Below are positions 25,444-35,281 of a stretch of 64,000 nucleotides of DNA, in pieces. The stretch comes from Spirochaetes bacterium GWE1_32_154. GTDB taxonomy: Bacteria; Spirochaetota; GWE2-31-10. The DNA lies in assembly GCA_001829315.1 (NCBI GenBank), contig MIAY01000017.1, positions 69,568 to 133,567 on the forward strand, given 5' to 3'. The notes below the pieces were generated by a model. It was given only the letters and a program-made list of their open reading frames with translations, ran no database searches and had not been told where the DNA came from. Position 1 is the first letter of the stretch, and every line of letters starts with the position of its first letter. Both the position numbers and the translations under genes were made by a program.

Positions 25444-26769
25444 ATGTGGAATATACTGACATTTATGTTTTCATATCTTATTCCGGGACTCGTTATACTT
25501 TTTGCCCTCTATCTGTTTATTAAGGAGCGATATCTTTTTTCAATATCTTTCCGTAATGTATTCAGAAATCCGAGACGTTCACTTATAACTATAACAGCCA
25601 TAGCCGTCGGTGTTATTGCAATCATCGTTTTCGGCGGTTATATAAACAGCCAATTCTGGGGTTTACGTGAGTCAACAATCCGTTCTCAAACAGGTCATTT
25701 TCAAATATACAAAAAAGGTTTTAATGAATTTGCCGTTAAAAAACCGTACGACTATAGACTAGTTGATTTTAAGGCAGTCACAGAACTTTTACAGAACGAC
25801 CCGATTATTGGTAATGCATTTGAAGTTATTGTACCGGAGGTGCAATTCTCAGGCCTTATTTCCACCGGGGATAATTCAACCGGTTTTCTTGGCAGGGGAA
25901 TTGACCCTGATAGCGATAATATAATCTCTTCATTTGACATAATGAAAAACGGTATGAAACTAAAAGGGAATGAAAAAGGCAGGACCGTTCTTGGAGCGGC
26001 ATTAGCAACAACACTTGATGCTAAAATCGGTGACTCACTGGTTTTACTAGTCCAGACACCGACAGTTGGACTTAATGTACTTGATGTGGATATTAAGGGG
26101 ACTTCCGAGTCATTTTCAACTGATTACGACAAAGTACTTGTGAAAATAAATATAACTGATGCGTGGGATTTAATGGGTGAAGAATACGCTGATAAACTCA
26201 CTATTCTCCTTAAAAAAACCAATGAACTTGATTTTGTCATGAAAAGAGTTGATCAGCTTATACAGGAAAATGGCCTTGATATTGAATATAAAACATGGAA
26301 AGACCTTGCACAATATTATTACAGTGTTGTAAGTCTTTACGAAGGAATATTCAGCTTTGTAAAATGGATGATCTGTATACTTATTATCATCTTTATCTCT
26401 AATACACTTTTTATGTCAGTCATGGAACGAGTCAATGAAACGGGCACTTTGCGAACAATCGGGACTACCAAAAACCTTATTATAAAAAGCTTTATTATAG
26501 AAAGTATGATAATGGGACTGATGGGTGGAATACTCGGAGTGTTTCTTGCATGGCTTACAGGTATGGGTATTAATAGTATGAATATTCCGATGCCTGCACC
26601 TCCCGGTGTCAGTAAAGAACTTATACTTTCAATCAGATTTGATGAGAATACCGTACCATCAGTGATATTCAGTTTGAAACTATCACTACTTACCGCTTTA
26701 GCAGGCTCGATACTACCAGCAATGAAATCGGTAAAAATGGGCATCGCCGAAGCATTACGACATTATTAA
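25444..26769 (+). CDS. ABC transporter permease, LolC/LolE (FtsX) type
   Basis: 441 residues: one N-terminal helix (about 8-25), an amphipathic stretch with the coupling phrase SLRNVFRNPRRSLIT-like (here SFRNVFRNPRRSLITI), a second helix, a large periplasmic domain (about 65-290), and three C-terminal helices (about 300-325, 350-380, 410-430). VMERVNETGTLRTIGTTK and GSILPAMKSVKMGIAEALRHY are hallmarks of the FtsX domain. With the LolD-like ATPase it would form an inner-membrane complex extracting lipoproteins or pushing substrate outward. AAAGGAG precedes the ATG. Confidence 0.9.
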   Translation: MWNILTFMFSYLIPGLVILFALYLFIKERYLFSISFRNVFRNPRRSLITITAIAVGVIAIIVFGGYINSQFWGLRESTIRSQTGHFQIYKKGFNEFAVKKPYDYRLVDFKAVTELLQNDPIIGNAFEVIVPEVQFSGLISTGDNSTGFLGRGIDPDSDNIISSFDIMKNGMKLKGNEKGRTVLGAALATTLDAKIGDSLVLLVQTPTVGLNVLDVDIKGTSESFSTDYDKVLVKINITDAWDLMGEEYADKLTILLKKTNELDFVMKRVDQLIQENGLDIEYKTWKDLAQYYYSVVSLYEGIFSFVKWMICILIIIFISNTLFMSVMERVNETGTLRTIGTTKNLIIKSFIIESMIMGLMGGILGVFLAWLTGMGINSMNIPMPAPPGVSKELILSIRFDENTVPSVIFSLKLSLLTALAGSILPAMKSVKMGIAEALRHY

Positions 26770-26780
26770 AAGGAAACGAT

Positions 26781-27530
26781 ATGAAAATAAACTATATAAT
26801 TGCTGCACTCATTGTTATAAACAGTACCCTCTGTTTCGGGATTGATGATCCTGCTTCAATTCTTAAAAAAGTTGATGATACAAGAGGGCCGTCTTTTTCA
26901 ACATACCAGACGACTATTGAAGTTATTACAACAGAAAAAAAAGTGATAACCGAACAGAACAAATTAACTGTTATTATACAAAGAGGAAATGACAGCGTTT
27001 CATCTATAGCTTTTTTTGAAACACCGGAAGATCAGAAAGGCCGGAAAATGCTTATGGTTGGCACTGACACCTGGCTTTATATCCCGGGATCAAAAAAACC
27101 GGTTAAAATATCACCGGCACAGAAGTTATCAGGAAATGCCTCAACCGGTGACATACTATCGGTAAATTATTCGGGTGATTATACACCTTCAATTACGGGA
27201 AATGAAAAAATCGGTAATTTTGATTGTGTACAATTAGAGCTCATTGCAGCAAAAAAATCGGTAACGTATTACAAAATTATACTGTGGGTAGACAAAAAAG
27301 AATATAAACCGGTGAAAGCAGAATATTATACAAAATCATTAAAATTGTTAAAAACTGCGTATTTCAGAAAATTTGAAATGATAAACAATAAAGAAATATG
27401 CACCGAATCAATTATAGTAGATGCAATATTTAATGATAAAGTTACCATAATCAAAAATTATGATTTTAGAAAATCAGATAAAACACAGTCGTATTTCAGT
27501 AAAGATTTTATAAAAGACGTAAGTTTATAA
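26781..27530 (+). CDS. LolA-like outer-membrane lipoprotein-sorting protein
   Basis: 249 residues with a cleavable signal peptide (about 1-21). The mature part matches the lipoprotein-sorting family found beside MacB/RND systems: DPASILKKVDDTRGP, TWLYIPGSKKPVKISPAQKL, GNASTGDILSVNYSGDYTP and YYKIILWVDKKEYKPVKAEY. The LolA-type half-barrel shields lipid moieties in the periplasm. Its place straight after the LolC/E-like permease supports a shared lipid or lipoprotein trafficking path. AAGGA lies ahead of the ATG. Confidence 0.85.
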   Translation: MKINYIIAALIVINSTLCFGIDDPASILKKVDDTRGPSFSTYQTTIEVITTEKKVITEQNKLTVIIQRGNDSVSSIAFFETPEDQKGRKMLMVGTDTWLYIPGSKKPVKISPAQKLSGNASTGDILSVNYSGDYTPSITGNEKIGNFDCVQLELIAAKKSVTYYKIILWVDKKEYKPVKAEYYTKSLKLLKTAYFRKFEMINNKEICTESIIVDAIFNDKVTIIKNYDFRKSDKTQSYFSKDFIKDVSL

Positions 27531-27539
27531 GGATTAAAC

Positions 27540-28994
27540 ATGATTAAGCACCTGCTCACGATAACACTGATATTTTTATCGATACAAGTAATGCATCCGA
27601 CTGATTCTATTGATGATGTATTCTTAAACTTTTCACTCGATGATGTAACTAATGACGTTACGAATACATTACCAAAAGAGTCACCAAAACAGAAAATGAC
27701 AATTAACGGTAGCGTTGCGGTAACTCAAAAAAGCGGTTTTCAATATTCGATAATTCGTGAGAATGTGCTTAATCCTGATAATGTGTTTAATATTGATAAC
27801 TACCAGTTTTTTGCCAATGCGAAAATACTTGCTGAAGTGTCAATAACACCTTATTTCAAATTCTATGCTGATTATTTTTTTCAGTTTACAATGAAAGGGA
27901 ATGAACTTGATCTGCAGACTGAGAATGATGCAAATAAAAAGGAATTTTCCGGTGAACTTAACGAATTATATGCAAGTGCAACAATACCCCTTCATTATCC
28001 GGCAAAGTTTTCAATCGGGCGAATGTTTTTCAGACAGGAGAACTCGCTCGGTTTTTCAATTTTTAACGGACTCTCATGGGATAAAAAACTTCTTGGCGGA
28101 ACATTCAGTGACAATAATCCCGGAGCGAATATGGTGAAATTCTCAATGTATTTTCCTTATATCAATTTTGATTTAATCTATTCTCCGGGGTCAGTTGTTG
28201 ATAATGATACAGCAGCATATTTTCATATCCCGAAAGAGCAGCGATTTTACACAATGCTAAATTGTAATGTTCCACAAACCGACTTCGGGTTTAACGGGTA
28301 TTTTGACAGTGATTTACAGTGGGGAGCAGGAACGACTGTTTCAGTAACTGTTTACGATGATCTTATACTCTACTCTGATTTTTCAGTCCAGAATTATAAT
28401 CCCAAAAAAAGACTGGTTAAAAAAGATGAATATCTATACGATGATATGAAAATGTATGAATGGGAGGAAACGCAGTCAATAAGTTTCACCGGGACATTAC
28501 TGGGTATCAATTTCAGTCCAAAATCTATTATATCGATGTACACGGAGATCTTTTATAACTCAAACGGATTCTCCCGTGATGAACAATCTACCTATTTTGA
28601 TACGATACAGGATATTAAGAAAAACTATAAAAACCCGTCATATCCTTCAATGGCTCCTAATGCTGACTCTATTAAACAACAGTTTACCTTGTATTACTTC
28701 GGATTATTAGCACAATCATTGTCAAGTTATGATGCAGTTTCCATGGGATCATTATTTATTTTCTCACGAGTCGGAAAAAGTGATATTGCATCAAGCGGGA
28801 TTGAACTTCTTTTATCATCATTAACATCCTGTTTTGACGGAAGTACGCTATTGATACCGCAAATTTCGTATAATTTTCTAAAATACTGTTCCATCAGATT
28901 ATATTCAAACATATTTATAGGTTACCCGGGTTCATTATTCGGTGAGATTCCGTATGTTGGAACGATTAATTTTGAAGTGGAATTAAAGTTGTAA
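27540..28994 (+). CDS. outer-membrane beta-barrel protein of the ABC export operon
   Basis: 484 residues with a signal peptide (about 1-20), a short linker, then a long series of amphipathic strands (MTINGSVAVTQKSGFQYSI, YFKFYADYFFQFTMKG, ITPYFKFYADYFFQF) ending in INFEVELKL. This type of barrel protein often follows LolA-like proteins in such operons. It is probably the outer-membrane end point of the export path. No closer family is recognised. It is the last gene of the operon. Confidence 0.75.
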   Translation: MIKHLLTITLIFLSIQVMHPTDSIDDVFLNFSLDDVTNDVTNTLPKESPKQKMTINGSVAVTQKSGFQYSIIRENVLNPDNVFNIDNYQFFANAKILAEVSITPYFKFYADYFFQFTMKGNELDLQTENDANKKEFSGELNELYASATIPLHYPAKFSIGRMFFRQENSLGFSIFNGLSWDKKLLGGTFSDNNPGANMVKFSMYFPYINFDLIYSPGSVVDNDTAAYFHIPKEQRFYTMLNCNVPQTDFGFNGYFDSDLQWGAGTTVSVTVYDDLILYSDFSVQNYNPKKRLVKKDEYLYDDMKMYEWEETQSISFTGTLLGINFSPKSIISMYTEIFYNSNGFSRDEQSTYFDTIQDIKKNYKNPSYPSMAPNADSIKQQFTLYYFGLLAQSLSSYDAVSMGSLFIFSRVGKSDIASSGIELLLSSLTSCFDGSTLLIPQISYNFLKYCSIRLYSNIFIGYPGSLFGEIPYVGTINFEVELKL

Positions 28995-29052
28995 GGGGGG
29001 GATTTGATAAAGAGCCAAACAAGAGAGGTTTAAAGCCTTGCTCCTGAAACTC

Positions 29053-29829
29053 TCATGAAACTCTCTGATCCTTCATGAATTTGGTATCTGCTTCAACTAA
29101 TTTACCATGGCGTTTGAGTATGAAAAAACCATATTCTTCTGCTTTTTCTATAACATCTTTATTTATATGAAACCCGGCGATTCCGGCATATATTGTAAAA
29201 TTGTTATAGACCGGAAAAAGTTTTTGAAAATTTGGAATCTTCTTTTCTTTCAGTTTTTCTATATCATTAACATGAGTTTTATATTTTGTTTCGATTATTG
29301 CAAGAGTGTTACCATTAACCATAACGATATCAAACTCATCGGTTAATTTACCCTTCGATGATGTTAAATTTGGTATTATTGAATTGAAAACATAACTGCC
29401 AATTTTCATTTCGTGCTGCAATGTATTAAAAAAGAATTCTTCAGCTACATCACCCTGATTATTTGCAACATTTCCTATATACTCTCCGAGTTTCTTTAAT
29501 TCTTTTTTACCCTCAATAACCCTAAGCTTAAAAAGCTCTTCTGTTTCTTTGAATTTTTTTTGATTCTCTATTTTATATTGCAATAAAATTTCTTCATTTC
29601 GTTTATGAATAACTTCATTCATTTTTTGCATTTCAGAAATATCCTTAAATTGTTTTCGAATTTCTTTGAATTCCTCACGATCAAGCTTAAATTCCTCACG
29701 ATCCAGCTTAGACTGCTCAAGTTCTAACAAAGACTGCTTATAAAGCGCCTCAGACTGTTCCTTCATTTTATCGAATTGTTCACGAGTTTCTTTAAATAAT
29801 ATCTTGATATCATCAAACGACTCCATCAT
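29053..29829 (-). CDS. coiled-coil protein with a PD-(D/E)XK nuclease-like C-terminal domain
   Basis: 258 residues. Residues 1-105 are a long charged coiled coil with near-repeats (LDREEFKLDREEFKEIRKQF). Residues about 120-258 contain GDVAEEFFFNTL, LTDEFDIVMVNGNTLAIIETKYK and VYAGIAGF-like (NFTIYAGIAGFHIN). The D-x(n)-E-x-K pattern in FDIVMVN...IIETK is that of PD-(D/E)XK nucleases, as in DUF3782-type proteins. Similar genes are common, multi-copy and of unknown function in cyanobacteria and spirochaetes. It is convergent with the ABC operon. Confidence 0.7.
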   Translation of the reverse strand: MMESFDDIKILFKETREQFDKMKEQSEALYKQSLLELEQSKLDREEFKLDREEFKEIRKQFKDISEMQKMNEVIHKRNEEILLQYKIENQKKFKETEELFKLRVIEGKKELKKLGEYIGNVANNQGDVAEEFFFNTLQHEMKIGSYVFNSIIPNLTSSKGKLTDEFDIVMVNGNTLAIIETKYKTHVNDIEKLKEKKIPNFQKLFPVYNNFTIYAGIAGFHINKDVIEKAEEYGFFILKRHGKLVEADTKFMKDQRVS

Positions 29830-30026
29830 AACCTCCGCATTTATACTTTTTTATTCAAGCCGGCTTTTTTAGGCAAGGCTCTTATTAGCAGTATAATAAG
29901 AAATTAAATTATGGTCAACACAAATTAAATGAACATGTTCAATTATTTTTTATCCTTCTGTTGAATAATTAAAAAAAATACCATACAATAAAAGTTCATT
30001 TTCTCAATAATCGGGGAGCTTATTAT

Positions 30027-31727
30027 ATGAACAAAAAATGGTGGAAAGAAGGCGTTGTATATCAAATTTATCCGAGATCTTACAAAGACAGTACCGGTAA
30101 CGGTGTTGGTGATTTACGGGGCATAATCGAAAAACTTGATTATATACAAAGTCTTGGCGTAACCATTATATGGTTAAACCCGATCTATACTTCCCCGAAT
30201 GATGATAACGGATATGACATATCAGATTATCAAAATATCATGAGCGAATTTGGTACGATGCGCGATTTTGATGAACTCCTCTCCGGCCTCCACCGGCGTG
30301 GTATAAAACTCATTATGGATTTGGTAGTTAATCACAGCTCCGATGAACATAACTGGTTTATTCATTCAAAAGAGTCAAAAAATAACCGTTACAGAGATTA
30401 CTATATATGGAAAGACCCCGCATATGATAAAACCGGAACAATCATGCCACCTAACAACTGGGGTTCGGTATTCGGCGGTCCTGCGTGGGAATATGACGAC
30501 ACAACAAATCAGTATTTTCTGCATATTTTTTCTAAAAAACAACCTGATCTTAATTGGGACAACCAGGTGTTACGAAATGAAATATTTTCAATGATGAACT
30601 GGTGGTTTGACAAGGGAATTGACGGGTTTAGAATGGATGTTATAAATATGATTTCAAAATATCCCGATTTTCCTGATTATAATAACAATATTGCCTGGCT
30701 AGACAATAAGACATTTATGAACGGCCCGAACCTGCATAAATACCTCAAAGAAATGTATGAAAAGTCACTTAAAAAATATGATGTAATGACGGTAGGCGAA
30801 TGTTTCGGGCTTCCTCTTGAAGAAGGTAAAAAAATGGCCGGTGAAGATGCCAATGAATTAAGTATGGTCTTCCAAATGGAACATGTTGATCTGGGAAGCG
30901 GTACTTATGGTAAGTGGGATATTGTACCATGGAAATTAACATCACTAAAAGATATTTTTAATAAATGGTATGTTGCAATGGAAGAATGTAACGGATGGAA
31001 CAGTATTTTCCTTATGAATCACGACCAGCCCCGCTCGGTTTCAAAATTCGGTAATGACAAAAAATACCGGGTCGAATCAGCAAAAATGCTTGCAACTATG
31101 AAACTTACATTAAAAGGGACACCCTATATTTATCAGGGCGAAGAAATTGGAATGACCAACATCGCAATTGATACTATAAGTGATTACAAAGACCTTGAAA
31201 TCCTCAATCACTATAAAGAAGCAATCGAACGTGGTGAAAAACATGAAAAGTTGCTTTCAGCATACAACTACAAAGGACGGGATAACGCAAGAACGCCGAT
31301 GCAGTGGGATGCCGAAGAAAATGCAGGCTTCACAACCGGAACCCCCTGGTTAAAAGTCAACCCGAACCACAAGGAAATCAATGTAATCAACGCTGAAAAC
31401 GACGCAAACTCAGTCCTTCATTATTACAGGAAAATGATTGCTTTACGAAATGCAAACGAGGCGTTAATCTATGGAACATTTGAAATAGTTGATTATTCCA
31501 ATGAAAAAATATTTGCATACTTTAGAAAACTAGGGAATACTGTTTTTTTTATCATGCTTAATTTTAGTGAAAATAAAGTCAGATTTACACTACCCGATTC
31601 AATTGCCCATTCAAAAGTAACGGTAATAATCAGTAACTACCCGAAACCTGAAACAATGCAACCGGATAGTGAATATGAATTACAGCCTTATGAGGCAATT
31701 GTTTTTAAGGGTGCCCTTAAGATGTAA
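30027..31727 (+). CDS. alpha-glucosidase / oligo-1,6-glucosidase (GH13)
   Basis: 566 residues, the full length of GH13 subfamily 31 enzymes. The start KKWWKEGVVYQIYPRSYKDS is typical. Catalytic residues are visible: the nucleophile Asp in IDGFRMDVINM, the acid/base Glu in MTVGECFG and the third Asp in FLMNHDQPRSVSKFGN. It hydrolyses terminal alpha-1,4 or alpha-1,6 glucose links of short oligosaccharides in the cytoplasm (no signal peptide). GGGGAG precedes the ATG. Its 3' end overlaps the convergent response regulator gene by 11 bp. Confidence 0.95.
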   Translation: MNKKWWKEGVVYQIYPRSYKDSTGNGVGDLRGIIEKLDYIQSLGVTIIWLNPIYTSPNDDNGYDISDYQNIMSEFGTMRDFDELLSGLHRRGIKLIMDLVVNHSSDEHNWFIHSKESKNNRYRDYYIWKDPAYDKTGTIMPPNNWGSVFGGPAWEYDDTTNQYFLHIFSKKQPDLNWDNQVLRNEIFSMMNWWFDKGIDGFRMDVINMISKYPDFPDYNNNIAWLDNKTFMNGPNLHKYLKEMYEKSLKKYDVMTVGECFGLPLEEGKKMAGEDANELSMVFQMEHVDLGSGTYGKWDIVPWKLTSLKDIFNKWYVAMEECNGWNSIFLMNHDQPRSVSKFGNDKKYRVESAKMLATMKLTLKGTPYIYQGEEIGMTNIAIDTISDYKDLEILNHYKEAIERGEKHEKLLSAYNYKGRDNARTPMQWDAEENAGFTTGTPWLKVNPNHKEINVINAENDANSVLHYYRKMIALRNANEALIYGTFEIVDYSNEKIFAYFRKLGNTVFFIMLNFSENKVRFTLPDSIAHSKVTVIISNYPKPETMQPDSEYELQPYEAIVFKGALKM

Positions 31728-32658
31728 GATTGTCAAAAGCAATCGAAACATTAAGGCAAAATAAATTAATTAATTCTTTATCCATATCTGATAAAATATC
31801 GTTACAACCTTCGAGATAAATAATATTTTCAGATTTATTTTTATTGGTTAAATATGCAATATATCCGTTTTTAGTATAAATACTTTTTTTCTCATTAAAA
31901 GCCTGGGTTATAAGCTGAAAAACATTATGAGGAACGACGCTTTCAAGACTCATATTAATTGCATCAGCATATTTCCCGGTTGCTCCCATAACAAAAAAAG
32001 TGCCATTCGTATTTTTTATTGCAAAAGCCGAATTCCGGATATCTGTTGTTTCACCACAAAAATTAACAATCGAAGTTAATTGTATCAAAACACCGGTTGT
32101 AAATAACTTAAGCGATTGTATTTCAAAAATATTTGCAGATGCCTTAATTATTTTTTCCAATCCTAATTTATATTTATAAATAGTTACAATATCTTTGTAT
32201 GATCGTAATGCTGTTACTAATGTAGTAAATAATTTCCTCATAGTAAGTTCTGTCTTTTCTTTATAATCATTAATATCATATTCAACGATTATTTTTTCTT
32301 CAGGAGCACTCCCCGGCTGACCGGTTCGTAATATTATTCGAACAAAATTGTTTTTTAATTCATCCCTAATGTATTTTACAACTTTTAAACCGGCTTCTTC
32401 TTCTTCCATCACAACATCTAGAAAAATTACAGCAATATCATTATGACCGGCCATTATCTGTTTAGCCTCAATTCCACTATATGCACTCATAAAGTGTAAC
32501 CGCCTGTCAAGAAAACGAAAACCGGATAATACACGCTTCGTCAAAGTATGCATCTCAGGTTCATCATCCACTATGAGTACTTTCCAGCACTCCTGTGTAG
32601 CTAAGCAAGCCTCATCATTAGTATCTTCAGGTGCAAAAACTATTGAATCACTATCCAT
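31717..32658 (-). CDS. response regulator with DUF3369 domain
   Basis: I place the start at 32658 (MDSDSIVF), because GGGAGGAG lies just upstream; an in-frame ATG 24 bases earlier has no such site. The 313-residue product has a receiver domain (VLIVDDEPEMH, phospho-acceptor Asp in VIFLDVVMEEE, RIILRTGQPGSAPE) and a DUF3369 domain (YDINDYKEKTELT, LFTTLVTALRSYKDI). The HD-GYP or EAL output domain that often follows DUF3369 is missing, so it may act by protein contact. It is the second gene after the kinase at 32691 (8 bp gap). Confidence 0.88.
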   Translation of the reverse strand: MDSDSIVFAPEDTNDEACLATQECWKVLIVDDEPEMHTLTKRVLSGFRFLDRRLHFMSAYSGIEAKQIMAGHNDIAVIFLDVVMEEEEAGLKVVKYIRDELKNNFVRIILRTGQPGSAPEEKIIVEYDINDYKEKTELTMRKLFTTLVTALRSYKDIVTIYKYKLGLEKIIKASANIFEIQSLKLFTTGVLIQLTSIVNFCGETTDIRNSAFAIKNTNGTFFVMGATGKYADAINMSLESVVPHNVFQLITQAFNEKKSIYTKNGYIAYLTNKNKSENIIYLEGCNDILSDMDKELINLFCLNVSIAFDNLTS

Positions 32659-32690
32659 ATATCTCCTCCCATCTGAAATCATTGACAGTA

Positions 32691-34160
32691 TTATGTACTA
32701 TATTGCTTGAGTTTAATTGTAAAAAAAGTACCTTTCCCCATGTCACTTGAAACAATTAAATCACCTTTTAATTTACTTTTAACCAAATTATAAACTATAC
32801 TTAACCCTAACCCGGTTCCGCCTGAACCTCTTTTTGTTGTATAAAAAGGTTCAAATATTTTTCCTATTACATCCTTTGAAATACCACACCCGTCATCCGA
32901 ATATAAAATTTTCACAATATCACCATCTACAATTACCTCTATACGAATATATCCTGATTTTCTATTTTCAAACCCATGTATTATTGAGTTTAGTATAAGG
33001 TTAGTAAAAATCTGTGATAAAGCACCAGGATATGAATCAATAAAAAGACTCTCAGGACATAAAATTTCAATAGAATGATTTCCCTGTTTATATTGAGGTT
33101 TTAAACTAAGAACAATATCGTTTAAATAACTTTTAAGATTAAATATGCGTTTGAAATCAGTTGTTTGATCAACTGCAACCTGCTTAAAACTATGGATCAA
33201 TTGTGCTGCTTTATCAAGGTTGGAAACAATTAATTTAGATGTTTCAAAAGCCCCCTGACAATATTCATCAAGTGAACTCTTTTTTAAAGTATTATCCTTA
33301 ACTGAAGTATAGAAAATTTCTGTTTGCTGTTCAAGATATGAAGATGCTGTAAAACTGATTCCTATCGGAGTATTTATTTCATGGGCGATTCCTGCAACAA
33401 GACACCCAAGACTTGCCATTTTTTCTGATTCAACTAATTCTTTTGTTCGTTGAACAACAATTTGTTCAAGATTGTCACTATAATTCTTTATTGTTAAAGC
33501 CATTGTATTAAAATTGGATGATAAAACACCAAATTCATCATTCGTTATTGTTTTAATCTTAGTATCAAACTTTTTTTCAGAGAATAAAGTGACCGCATTA
33601 GTTAAAATACGTATTTGTTTAATAACAAGTACATATATAATTGAAAATGAAATGATAATAAAAAACAATAAATACAATAATAGTTTAAAAATTGACTCTG
33701 TAATCACATTAATTATTTTTTCTTTAGAATATGAATTATTCGTGTACACCGTAACTGAACCAATCTGTAATGTATCTTTCATAATATTTTTATTATATAT
33801 TTTATTACTTACTATTTGAGTAGAATTAAAATCTTTCGTTACTACCTTTTCACCTGATTTATTGTAATAGATATACAACGGTAATTTATCCGGGGTATAT
33901 ACAATTGCTACACCGGATATAAAACTTGCATTTAATTCAAAACTAATAACCTTTATCATTGATTCTTCATCGAGATTCCAAACCGGATTCGAAAGATTAT
34001 AGGTCATCCTTTCAAATACCATTTCATATTCTTTATCCAATTCTTTTTTAATTTTATTTATATCAAAAATAAGATAAAGAGCATTAACGATAGTCATAAA
34101 TAAAATAGATGAGAGAAAAAAAGCTATAATTATTTTTGTTACTATCGACACTTGTTTCAT
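32691..34160 (-). CDS. sensor histidine kinase with HAMP domain
   Basis: The start at 34160 (MKQVSIVTK) has AAAGAG at 8 bases; an ATG nine codons upstream is less likely. Two membrane helices (about 5-28 and 165-188) bracket a small extracytoplasmic domain. A HAMP segment follows, then the kinase core: H-box LVAGIAHEINTPIGISFTAS, N-box ILNSIIHGFEN, G-boxes YSDDGCGIS and GGTGLGLSI. The H-box with NTPIG and the ENRKSG N-box region closely resemble the kinase at 57.1 kb. It pairs with the DUF3369 regulator. Confidence 0.92.
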   Translation of the reverse strand: MKQVSIVTKIIIAFFLSSILFMTIVNALYLIFDINKIKKELDKEYEMVFERMTYNLSNPVWNLDEESMIKVISFELNASFISGVAIVYTPDKLPLYIYYNKSGEKVVTKDFNSTQIVSNKIYNKNIMKDTLQIGSVTVYTNNSYSKEKIINVITESIFKLLLYLLFFIIISFSIIYVLVIKQIRILTNAVTLFSEKKFDTKIKTITNDEFGVLSSNFNTMALTIKNYSDNLEQIVVQRTKELVESEKMASLGCLVAGIAHEINTPIGISFTASSYLEQQTEIFYTSVKDNTLKKSSLDEYCQGAFETSKLIVSNLDKAAQLIHSFKQVAVDQTTDFKRIFNLKSYLNDIVLSLKPQYKQGNHSIEILCPESLFIDSYPGALSQIFTNLILNSIIHGFENRKSGYIRIEVIVDGDIVKILYSDDGCGISKDVIGKIFEPFYTTKRGSGGTGLGLSIVYNLVKSKLKGDLIVSSDMGKGTFFTIKLKQYST

Positions 34161-34243
34161 TTGATAACTCTTTACGATTTTATACATTCAAAACCAACGT
34201 ATGAATTATAGCAGAAAATAAAACATTTGGCATTATTTCCCGG

Positions 34244-35281
34244 TTATTTTTTTAACTTTCCAAGCAGATTACAATAAAAGCAATCCGATCTCTCATCTTC
34301 ATAATCTAAAAATTCATGGAAACTGTTTTCAACTATAAAAAAATTATCAGATTGCTTAATCTTCTTCATAAACAATCGTGTTTGTCTATTATCAACAACC
34401 CGGTCATTGGAAGCTATATAGCTAAAAACTGGAATTGTAAAGTTGCGATAAGCATTTTGTATAATTCTATTTTGTTGTTTAATCATTGAAGATAACCACG
34501 CATACGAATTGATTCGATGAATTCTTGTATCAGGAAATCGCCTTGTTAAAAATAATGTATTATCTGATATATTACTGTTCATTTTTATATACGTTTTTAA
34601 ATCACCATTAATTATAGCTTTTTGAGAATTTTCACGCAGTAATAAGGATTTCTTAAACGGGTATAGTGGAAGAAAAAAATGCGTTAAAGGTTTAATAATT
34701 CTTGAATGTATTTTTAAATATGGTGCAAATAAAAATATTTTTTTCACGAGTATTTTTTGCTCTACCTTTGCATAGTGAGAATACCATTCAAGAATTACCG
34801 GTGCCCCGGATGAAAAAGCAGTTAAGAAAATTTCAGGATACACCTGAAAATTTTCATGAAATAAAGTAATTCCTTTTTCAATAATACAATCAAGATTTCT
34901 GATAAAATCATCATCATTTTTTATTCCGCCTCGAATTCCATCAGATTCACCACAGCCTTCCTGATCAAACACGATACAATTATACCCATTCATCAGATAA
35001 AAATAAATCAGTTTTGAATGTAGTGAGGAGTTCTCCGCTGTCCCATGATGAAAAATAATTAATGGTTTCGATGAATCAATAAGCCAGATTTCGTAAAATA
35101 TTGAATGATTATTATGATTTTTACTGTAACCATTACTTTTGTATGTATCAAAATCATTATTAAACAATAAACCATGTTCTGATGATACAGAAATTAAAAC
35201 ATTCTGTCCAAAAAAAACATCCGAATAGCTAAATGATACTTTTTGACGTACATGTCTTTGAAGGTTTCTGTCAATTCCCAT
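34244..35281 (-). CDS. alpha/beta hydrolase (serine hydrolase, lysophospholipase-like)
   Basis: 345 residues. KPLIIFHHGTAENSSLHSKL is the oxyanion-hole region, CIVFDQEGCGESDG the strand after it, and FLTAFSSGAPVI the nucleophile elbow (AFSSG in place of the usual GxSxG). The Asp is in YIASNDRVVDNRQT and the His in VENSFHEFLDY. There is no signal peptide. It overlaps the end of the radical SAM gene by 11 bp and is translated after it. The substrate is unknown. Confidence 0.82.
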   Translation of the reverse strand: MGIDRNLQRHVRQKVSFSYSDVFFGQNVLISVSSEHGLLFNNDFDTYKSNGYSKNHNNHSIFYEIWLIDSSKPLIIFHHGTAENSSLHSKLIYFYLMNGYNCIVFDQEGCGESDGIRGGIKNDDDFIRNLDCIIEKGITLFHENFQVYPEIFLTAFSSGAPVILEWYSHYAKVEQKILVKKIFLFAPYLKIHSRIIKPLTHFFLPLYPFKKSLLLRENSQKAIINGDLKTYIKMNSNISDNTLFLTRRFPDTRIHRINSYAWLSSMIKQQNRIIQNAYRNFTIPVFSYIASNDRVVDNRQTRLFMKKIKQSDNFFIVENSFHEFLDYEDERSDCFYCNLLGKLKK

